Shown here one piece after another: positions 55,651 through 64,000 of a stretch of DNA of 64,000 bases; the stretch's first letter is position 1, and every line of letters begins with the position of its first letter. The stretch is from Aegilops tauschii subsp. strangulata (taxonomy: Eukaryota > Streptophyta > Magnoliopsida > Poales > Poaceae): the NCBI RefSeq assembly GCF_002575655.3, contig NC_053037.3:569758880-569822879 (forward strand), written 5' to 3'. The notes beneath the pieces were generated by a model. It was given only the letters and a program-made list of their open reading frames with translations. It did not search any database and was not told the origin of the DNA. The translations under genes were made by a program, and so were the position numbers.

Positions 55651-58600
55651 ATGTTCTCCTCGCCTGCGAGCTGCTGTATTGCTTGTTTATCAATAAAACT
55701 ACTTGACTGGAATGTTAGAGGCCTCGGAGATGAGGACAAGTGTTCTTTGGTTCGTAACGTGATAACCTCTTGTCGTCCTAGTGTGGTTTGTCTGCAGGAA
55801 ACCAAGCTGGACTCTATTTCTGCGAGGAAGAGGGGTGCCTTCCTCCCAGCTTACCTTGATGATCATGTGTTCGTCCCGTCCGCTGGTTCGTCCGGGGGTC
55901 TCTTGGTGGCCTGGGATTCTACTGCAGTTTCTGGTCAGCTTGTGGCTGCGCACAGGTTTCATATCACCATACGGCTGGTTTCTGCTGCTAGCCATGATTC
56001 TTTCATGCTTAAAAGTGTGTATGCTCCCTGTCATGATCATGAACGCTCTCTCTTCCTCGAGACGGTTAGCTCTGCGGTCGGCACGGTTTCAGAGCCTTGG
56101 ATGGTTGTGGGGGACTTTAACATGTACCGTGCTGAGCATGAGAAGTCTCGTGGTTGTATCAACTGGTCTATGATGGAGTTATTTAATGGGTGGATTCGGG
56201 AGCATGGGCTGGATGAAGTTGATATCAGCAATAGGCAGTTCACCTGGTCGAACAAGCGCAGCTGTCCTACCCTGGTTCGCCTGGACAGGGTTTTGGTGAA
56301 CACAGAATGGCTTCTGGGTTTTGTTCAGACAACTGCTTCGGCTGTCCCCGCTGTTACATCGGATCATATTCCAATTCTGGTTCAGTTTGGTTCTGGGGCA
56401 GAGAAGAGCAAGATGTTCTGTATGGAGAACCATTGGCTGGTCATGGAGGACACGAGAAAGATCATCTCAGCGGGCTGGTCCAGGGGTGCCAGGCCGTTCC
56501 ACTCTTCTGCTTCTCTTATCAGCTTCAAGATGAGGCACGTTCGTGCGGGGCTGCGCGAGTGGAAACGTAATCGTCCTGGTCTGGATCTGCTTATCAACAA
56601 CAACAAACTGGTGGTTGATTATTTGAATGCAGTGGAAGAGGGGCGCAAGCTGTCTACGCTTGAGGTGGTTCTACGGGGCTTTGCATCTGCCAAGGCTGAG
56701 CAGCTTATCTTATGGCAAACGGCTATGTGGAACAGGCGCGCTAAGTTAAGATGGTGCGTGTCAGGTGATGAGAGCAACAAGTTTTTCCATGCTGCTGCCA
56801 ACTGTCATGCCAGGCGTAATAAGATCAGGGTTTTGGTTCATGAGGGAGTTGAGTATTATGATGACCAGCTCAAGCTGCAGCTTGCCACTAGTTACTATGC
56901 AGGCATCTTGGGCCAGCCTTCCCCGTCGCTGCCAACAGTTCAGCTTCATTCCCTCTATGACCATGTGGATCTGTCCTGCCTCGAGTTCTCTTGGGCTGAA
57001 ATCCTGGAAGCAATAAATCACTCTCCTAACAACCGCAGCCCGGGTCCGGATGGGTTCACAAATGAGTTCTATAAGTCCTTCCACAACATCCTCAAGGTTG
57101 ACTTGCAGCGTTTCTTCTCAGACTTGTATCACAACCGGGTGGACCTCTCTGGTATTAACACGGCCTTCATCACTCTTTTGCCAAAGAAGGAAACGCCTCT
57201 TGACATACGTGACTACCGGCCTATTTCCATGGTCCACAGCGTGCCGAAGCTATCAAGCAAGGTTCTCACCCGTAGGTTGCAGCGTCAGATGCCTGAGTTG
57301 ATTCACTCGTTGCAGTCTGGCTTTGCTAAGGGCAGGTCTATTGTGGAGAATTTTGCCATGGTAGCCGATATGATTCAGAGTGCTCACAAGCGACGCTTGC
57401 CTATGATTGTTCTGAAGTTGGACTTCAGGAAAGCTTTCGACAGCATTAGTTGGGCATGCATTTCCAGCATTATGGAGGCACGGGGCTTCCCCCGCAGATG
57501 CATGGGCTGGGTTTCTTCTCTCCTGCACACCTCCAGCTCTAGAGTCATGGTCAATGGTGAGCTTGGGGATCCGATCATCTCCAAGTGAGGGTTCAGGCAG
57601 GGCGATTCGTTGTCTCCATACTTGTTCATTTTGGTGGCTGACGTGTTGCAACGTATGTGCTGCGTTGCGTTTGAGGCCGGGAGATTGGTTCACCCTTTAG
57701 GCTCTGACAGGTTGTTTCCGGTGCTGCAGTACGCCGACAACACTTTGCTTCTCTTTCAAGGCAGCATACAGCAGGCCATCATCATCCGGGATATCCTGGC
57801 AGCATTCACAGACTTTATCGGTCTGCACATAAACTTTGACAAGAGCACCTTGGTTCCTATTGGGCTGGACGCTGTCAGCACGTCTGAGATTGCTGCTCTG
57901 TTCGGCTGCCCGGTTTCTTCCTTCCCTTGCACTTACCTCGAGCTACCCTTATCTTTGCATAAGATCACTCATGGCATGCTGCTACCAGTAATTCACAAGG
58001 TTGACAAGCGACTGTCAGGTTGGTTAGCTACTCTTTTATCATGGGGTGGTCGGCTAACGCTGCTGAACTCTGTGCTGGCTGCCATTCCAAGTTACTATGT
58101 GACATGCTTCCCTTGGCCCAAGGAATCTCTTACAAAGCTGTCTCTCACCACCGAGACAACCGTTCTTCGTCCATCTACGGCAAGGTCTTGAGCACTTCGT
58201 ACTTCTATCACCTACTCACCCTTCGGGGGGTGGACGGCCGTTTCAACAAGTGGGTTTGGGACCCTATTATTCCACTTAAGCACCGGATCTTCTTATGGTT
58301 AGCCTTTTGGGGGCGTCTGAACACGAGGGATAACATGATTAAGAAGAACTGGACCTCGGTGGTCTCCCACGCTGACTGTGATATCTGCCCAGCTCGAGAG
58401 TCCATCGATCATATCATCTTGCGATGCTCTCTCGCCGCTACACTCTGGGGCAAATTCGGTTTGGAGAACTCTGCTTCACGCTCTGCTGATCTCTTGGAGT
58501 TTATGCACCGGTCGCAGGCACACTGGCCTTCATCAGCTGCTTGGCATGTCCTTGTCGCTGCTGCTGCTGTCACTCTTTGGCATGCCCGAAATGATAGGGT

Positions 58601-58736
58601 GTTCAATGGCAAAATCTGGTCTCCAATGTACGCACGATTGTATGCATCCAATCTTCTCAAGCTATGGAGTCATCGGGCAAGGAGTCCGGACCGCAAGCAG
58701 GCCGTTCTGCTTTGGTTGCATAGTTTACAAGCATAA
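55651..58736 (+). pseudogene. LINE ORF2 (endonuclease + reverse transcriptase), inactivated
   Basis: ATG 55651. Endonuclease: LLDWNVRGLG, CLQETKLD, VVGDFNMYR and TSDHIPIL, all expected catalytic blocks. Reverse transcriptase: LLPKKETPLDIRDYRPISM, QSGFAKGRSI, LDFRKAFDSISW, then TGA 57586-57588 in place of a codon just before GFRQGDSLSPYLF. The catalytic YADD is YADN (57730-57741), removing one metal-binding Asp. After CFPWPKESLTKL at about 58142 the frame is lost and a zf-RVT-like C-terminus follows in another frame (WDPIIPLKHRIFLWLAF, CDICPARESIDHII), with much of the usual linker missing: an internal deletion. At least three independent lesions. Confidence 0.9.
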
Positions 58737-59671
58737 TGTAGTTCAAGCTGCTGATGTGCCTGTTCTTCCACTCCTTTTCATTCTTTTCCTCCTTCTCTTT
58801 CCGTTCGATAGGCAGCTTATGGCCTATGCACCTTGGTGCAGAATATAAGCTTCATGTAATGGACCTATGGTCTCCGGGCTACGGCCTGTTTTGAAATATA
58901 TAAGGTAGAATGCAACCTACCTTTCATTTCAAAAGAAAAAAAATATTTGGCAAGCCAACATTTGGCAAAATCAAAAGTACCAACATTTGGCAACCTTTTA
59001 TGAGATTGGCAACGAAAATTGCTATGTAATCAATATTTGGCCAACATTTGGCAATTGCCAAACTATGGCATGCTAACTTTTGGTATCAAACCAATTAGCC
59101 TCGATGTCTTCGCCTAGTTTGGCCAAGGCCTAAGTGTTTTTTCTATTTTTTTGTTAATTCAGTTTTACATTTTTTTGAACTTTATTATTCTTTCTGAAAC
59201 TTGTTCAAATATTTAAAGTATTGTTTGGAATACCCAAATATATTCTTGTTTGTAAATCTTGTTTGCAATTTTTAAAAAAATGTTCTTGTTCTCGAGCTTT
59301 TTGTTCACAAATTTCAGGAATGTTTGTGTTTTAGAAAAAAGATGATAGATTTTCAAAAAGGTACACTATTTTGAATCTGTGTTCAAAATTTTCATCAGTT
59401 GTTGGGAATTTGTTAAAAATGGAAGAAGTGTTCATGTTTCTAAAAATTTTGTACAAAATTTGAATTGACAAATTCAAGAAATAGTTGGGACATAAGAAAA
59501 TGTTCTTGTTGATTGACAACAATCAAAATGGCAAATAACAGAAGTATTCAAATTAGGAATGACTACATGCTTATGGGTCCACCCGTCTAGCCTAGTCTGC
59601 CATACTGCTCTCAACTAGTGTTTTTTAACTATGAATAAATGACCCCAACTTCTTGCAGCAGCCTGGAAAGG

Positions 59672-62600
59672 ACGTATGTGGCATCCATGCCTAGTTTGAA
59701 AACCTTTAGATACTGCTGTATGTTGTGACATGTCCGGCCATTTATCGGCCTTTTTCACCAAGAAAACTCTAGAAAATATAAAACTTGTCAAAAATCCAAA
59801 CAACTTGGCATGATGCCTGAATTGGTCAGAAAACTGGTGGAAATTTTCTTGAGCCATTTGACGAATGTAGAAAAACAACGTGCTTTTAAATGAACCCTTC
59901 AAGCTACCCGAACACTCTACGTTGAACAGGGTCTATTTTTAGATATCCTTGAAATGAGTTGAACTTTTGCAATCATGTGGGCATGCCTTGTTGGGAATCG
60001 TTGCATGTAAAAAAAAATTCTACGCACACGCAATGATCTATTCATGGAGATGCATAGCAACGAGGGGGGGAGTGTGTCTACGTACCCTCGTAGATCGTAA
60101 GCGGAAGCGTTTCACAACGCGGTTGATGTAGTCGAACTTCTTCGCACTTCAACCGATCAAGTACCGAACGCACAGCACCTCCGCGTTCTGCACACGTTCA
60201 GCTCGGTGACGTCCCTCACCTTCTTGATCCAGCGAGACATCGAGGTAGTAGATGCGTTTCGTCAGCACGACGGCGTAGTGACGATGATGGTGAAGTGATC
60301 TCCGCAGGGCTGCGCCTAAGCACTACGACAATATGACCGGGGGTGTAAACGGTGGAGGGGGGCGCCCCCCCCCCACACACACAGATATATATATATATAT
60401 AGGTGGGAGGGAGAGGGGAGGCTGCCAGGAGGCGCCCCAAGTAGGCCGAATCCTACTTGGGGTCCTCCCCTTGGCCGTGCCCCCCTGCCATGTTTGTCGG
60501 AGGGGGAAGGAAAGAGGGGGGAGAGGGAAGGAAGGGGGAATCCTATTCCTCTCTTTCCTTTCCCTTCCACTCTTTAATTCTCCTCCTAGGCCAGCCCATA
60601 TGGGGGGCACACCAGCCCCTTGTGGCTGGTGTGTTTCCCCTCTTGGCCCATAAGGCCCATGTCTTTTGCCGGGGGTGCCCGGAACCCCTTCCGGTGACCC
60701 GATAAGTACCCGGTACCCTCCGAAACACTTCCGGTGTCCGAATACCATCGTCATATATATCAATCTTTACCTCTCGACCATTTTGAGACTCCTCGTCATG
60801 TCCGTGATCTCATCCGGGACTCCGAACAACATTCGGTCACCAAATCACATAACTCATATAATACTATATCGTTATCGAACGTTAAGCATGCGGACCCTAC
60901 GGGTTCGAGAACTATGTGGACATGGCCGAGACACCTCTCCGGTCAATAACCAATAGCGGAATCTGGATGCCCATATTGGCTCCTACATATTCTACTAATA
61001 TCTTTATCGGTCGAACCGTTATGACAACATACGTAATTCCCTTTGTCCATCAGTATGTTACTTGCCCGAGATTCGATCGTCGGTACCTTCATACCTAGTT
61101 CAAACCGGCAAGTCTTTTTACTCGTTCCGTAATACATCACCTTGTGACTAACTCCTTAGTCGTTTCCTTGCGAGCTTATGGTATGTATTAACGAGAGGGC
61201 CCAGAGATACCTCTCCGATACAAGGAGTGACAAATCGTAATCTCGATCTATGCCAACTCAACAAACACCTTCGGAGATACCTATAGAGCATATTTATAAT
61301 CACCCAGTTACGTTGTGACGTTTGATAGCACACAAGGCATTCCTCCGGTATCCAGGAGTTGCGTAATCTCATAGTCGATGGAATATGTATTTGACATGAA
61401 GAAAGCAATAGCAATAAATTTGAACGATCATTATGCTAAGCTAACGAATGGGTCTTGTCCATCACATCATTCTCCTAATGATGTGATCCCATTATCAATT
61501 GACAACTCATGTCAACGGTTAGGAAACCTTAACCATCTTTGATCAACGAGCTAGTCCAGTAGAGGCTCACTAGGGATACGGTGTTTGTTTATGTATTCAC
61601 ACATGTATTAAGGTATCTGATCAATACAATTCTAGCATGAATAATAAACCTTTATCATTAATAAGGAAATATAAAATAACAACTTTATTATTGCCTCTAG
61701 GGCATATTTCCTTCATGCCTATGGTAGGCATCCATGCCTGGTTTGAATGACTTTCGACACTTTATTCAAGTTGCGACATATCAGCCATTTATCGGCCTTT
61801 TCTAACCGAGAAAACTTCAGAAAATGCAAAAGATGTCGAAAACCCAAACAACTTGCATGGTGGCTTGAATTGGTCATAAAGGGCATGAAAAGAAATTGGG
61901 TTCGTTTAAGGGATGTCGAGAAAGGGGATGCTCCCAAATGGTCCTTTCTGGCCTACCCGAACACCCTCCGTTGAATATGGTCTATTTTTAGATATCCTTC
62001 AAAAGACCCCAACTTCTGCAAGTAGGAGGGTATGCCCATTGTAGGAATCCATATCAGGTTTGAATGATTTCCGACACCATATGCAGGTTGCAACACGTCC
62101 GGCCATTTATCAACCTTTTTTGACCTAGAAAACTCCAGAAAATGCAAAACTGTTCAAAAGCACAAAAAACTTGGCATGGTACCTTGAATTGGTCATAAAA
62201 GACCATGGAAAAACAGAGGCCAGTCAAGGATTTCGAGAAACAACATAGCCTTAGACGGAGCCTTGTGGCCTACCCAAACACCCTCCATTAAACATGGTCT
62301 AGTTTGGAGATCTTCTAAATGACCCCAACTTTTGCAAGCATGTGAGCATGTCAGTGGTATGAATCAATGCCAGGCTTGAAAGGTTTTCGACACCATATGC
62401 AAGTTGCGACACATTCGTACATTTAATGGTCTTTTTTTACCGAGAAAACTCGAGAAAAAGGCAAAATTTGTCAAAAACCAAGACAAGTTGGCATGGCACC
62501 TGGAATTGGTCATACAAAGCTATGGAAAGTAACTGGGGCCATTTTAAGGATGTCGAGAAACAAGGTGCTCTCAGATGGAGCCTTCTGGCATATGCACCCT

Positions 62601-63655
62601 CCGTTGAACCAGGACTATTTTTAGACATTCTTGAAATGACCCAAACTTTTCCAAGCAGGTGGGCATGCCCATGGTAGGCATTCATATCAGGCCTGAACGA
62701 CTTGCGACACCGTATGGAAGTTGTGACACATCCGGCCATTTATCACCCTTTTTGACAGAGAAAACTCCAAAAATATGCAGAATTTGTACAAAACCAAATC
62801 AACTGGGTATGCTGCCTTGAATTGGTCATATAGGCCAATGAAAAATGGAGTTATTTGACGGATATCGAGAAACAAACTGCTCTCAAACGGAGCCTACTGA
62901 CCTACCCGAACACCCTACATTGAAAATAGTGTTTTTTGGACATCCTTAAAATGAAAACAACTTTTGGCAGGACGGGGGCATGCCCATGGTAGACATCCAT
63001 GCCAGGTTTCAACGACTTCTGCTTCTCACACCGTATCCAAGTTGTGACACATCTGGCCATTCATTGGTATCTTTTGACCGAGAAAACTCTAGAAAATGCG
63101 AAATTTGTCGAAAACTAAAATAAGTTGGCATGGTGCCTGGGATTGGTCACACACGGCCATGAAAAAACTGGGACCATTTTAAGGATGTCGAGAAACAACG
63201 TGCTCTCAGACATAGCCTTCTGGCCTAACTGGACAACCTCCGTTGAACATGATCTATTTTTAGACATTCTTAAAATGACCCCAAAATTTGCAAGCAGATG
63301 GGAACGCCCATGGTAGGCATCCATGTCAGTTTTGAACGATTTGCAACACTGTATGCAAGTTGCGGCACGTTCGGCCATTTATCGCCCTTTTTCCTAGAAA
63401 ACTTCAGAAAATGCAAAATTTGTAGAAAACCAACACAGGTTGGCATGGTGCCTTAAATTTGTCATACAAACCAATCAAAAAATTGAGATTATTTAACACA
63501 TATAAAGAAACAACGTGCTCACAAACGGAGCCTTCTGGCCTACTCGGACAACCTACGTTGAAGATGGTGTTTTTTGCACATTCTTGAAATGACCACAACT
63601 TTTGCCACCATGTGGGCATGCTCATGGTAGCCATCCATTCCAGGTATGAAGGAAA
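59672..63655 (+). repeat. Tandem array, about 316-bp unit, seven copies
   Basis: Taking TGGTAGGCATCCATGCC as start, units begin at about 59672, 61725, 62039, 62356, 62672, 62987 and 63310, and a partial at 63627. Conserved blocks: TTGCGACAC, TCCGGCCATTTATC, GAGAAAACTCCAGAAAATGC, TTGGCATGGTGCCTTGAATT and GAACACCCTCCGTTGAA. The spacing is 314-323 bp. The first unit is separated from the second by the solo LTR 59989-61715. Non-coding. Confidence 0.88.
59989..61715 (-). mobile_element. Angela-like solo LTR in the tandem array
   Basis: On the plus strand TGTTGGGAATCGTTGCATG ... GGCATATTTCCTTCA, 1727 bp, flanked by the 5-bp TSD TGCCT (59984-59988, 61716-61720). No internal domain, so a solo LTR. 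It contains a short TA run after CACACACACA (about 60376-60402) and a TATA region. Related to the LTRs at 3111 and 39096. Confidence 0.92.
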
Positions 63656-63824
63656 AAATATTTAAAATCATAATTTAAAAAGGTACTTAAAACTGTTTTT
63701 TAACATAACTAATAAATAGAAAGTGATAAAATAATAATTTAAGTTTTTTAAAGAATTTAATAAATATGTTAAAGAAAATGAATTTAAAATTATAATTTAT
63801 AACAGTTACTTAAAATTATATTTT
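63656..63824. other. AT-rich inner flank of the inverted-repeat unit
   Basis: A/T-rich, with AAAATTATAATTTA words; the counterpart on the left is 59241-59600. No gene. Confidence 0.4.
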
Positions 63825-64000
63825 TGATATTCCAAATAGTATTTCAACTTTTTGAACAAGTTTCAAAAATAATAACAAAAGTTTAAAACGAGAAAAATGA
63901 ATAGATGAAAAATAGAAGAAAAATGAAAAATAGAAGAAGAAAAAACTTAGTCCTTGGCCCAACTAGGCGAAGACATTACTCCCATCATACGCATGTTGGG

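Larger units (their letters stand above)
51665..58941 (+). mobile_element. L1-type LINE retrotransposon (7.28 kb)
   Basis: Flanked by a 13-bp target duplication AATATTTGGCAAG (51652-51664, 58942-58954) and ending in a short A-rich tail (TTTCAAAAGAAAAAAA). Two genes in order, ORF1 (zinc-knuckle protein) and ORF2 (endonuclease, reverse transcriptase, zf-RVT), fit plant L1-type LINEs. The region before ORF1 (51665-52897) is a long 5' leader. Both ORFs are damaged, so this copy is immobile. Confidence 0.92.
51597..59104. repeat. Inverted-repeat (MITE-like) element split by the LINE
   Basis: The left part (51597-51664) and right part (58955-59104) form a small element: GAGGCTATTGGTTTGCTACC at 51616 is inverted as GGTATCAAACCAATTAGCCTC at about 59083, and TTGGCATTGCCAATATTTGG-type sequence recurs inside. 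Without the 7.3-kb LINE it would be about 215 bp. Class not certain (Harbinger/Tourist-like possible); borders approximate. Confidence 0.45.
59105..63975. repeat. Large inverted-repeat unit enclosing a tandem array
   Basis: 59105-59240 (TGTCTTCGCCTAGTTTGGCC ... GAAACTTGTTCAAA ... TTTGGAATA) is repeated inverted at about 63825-63975 (... GGCCCAACTAGGCGAAGACA). The two arms enclose 4.6 kb made of A/T-rich flanks, a 316-bp tandem array and a solo LTR. No transposase and no clear target duplication were seen, and the right flank is only 25 bp before the window ends. Foldback or MULE-type element possible; class open. Confidence 0.6.

Noticed and set aside
59672..63655. Tandem array considered as CRISPR-like
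   Set aside because: Units are about 316 bp, diverged and contiguous with no spacers; a plant nuclear repeat.

Overview
The window is nuclear DNA of a grass of the wheat tribe (Triticeae: wheat, Aegilops or barley type). The evidence is BARE/WIS/Angela-type Copia LTRs (three separate copies starting or ending with the TGTTGG..GCCCTAGAGGC signature), grass CACTA elements with TTTAGTCGCGGTT-type subterminal repeats, Stowaway MITEs, spliced plant genes and GC-rich grass coding sequence. Well over half of the window is transposon, and most insertions can be delimited exactly by their target-site duplications (TSDs).

Layout. 1-4832: 3' part of an Angela-like Copia element (open pol, then 3' LTR), inserted in the 5' LTR of a small non-autonomous LTR element (4833-6094). 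6095-11467: intergenic DNA with two Stowaway MITEs (7539-7686, 10741-10999) and a 653-bp hAT-like element (8122-8774). 11468-14180: remains of a VPS60/CHMP5-like ESCRT-III gene with two in-frame stops. 14505-17976 (minus): an apparently intact two-exon LRR receptor kinase, 1127 residues, MIK2-like. 19760-41560: a second, partial copy of the VPS60 3' region, split by a nest: a minus-strand Copia element (36357-40846 plus 20232-20324) is interrupted by a non-autonomous CACTA (20325-36356, TSD ATC), itself interrupted by a 12.4-kb CACTA (21487-33856, TSD CAA). The inner CACTA has a decayed TNP2 transposase gene and a second gene ending in a Ulp1-type cysteine protease domain; part of both genes is duplicated and fused in between, bordered by long polypurine tracts.

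42048-44713 is a solo LTR (TSD TTTGC) carrying a 1026-bp Pack-MULE-like element (TSD CACCAAAAT). 45355-46233 is an intact single-exon RING-H2 gene. 46630-50545 holds two direct copies of an intergenic segment that flank a CACTA 5' fragment (with a coiled-coil/membrane ORF) and an orphan last exon of a TBL/PMR5 acetyltransferase-like gene. 51665-58941 is an L1-type LINE (13-bp TSD) with inactivated ORFs. 59105-63975 is a 316-bp-period tandem array lying between long inverted repeats and interrupted by an Angela-like solo LTR (TSD TGCCT).

Only the LRR-RLK and the RING-H2 gene look like functional host genes. No CRISPR, rRNA, tRNA or bacterial-type signals were seen. Comparisons between repeat copies were made by eye, without alignment software.
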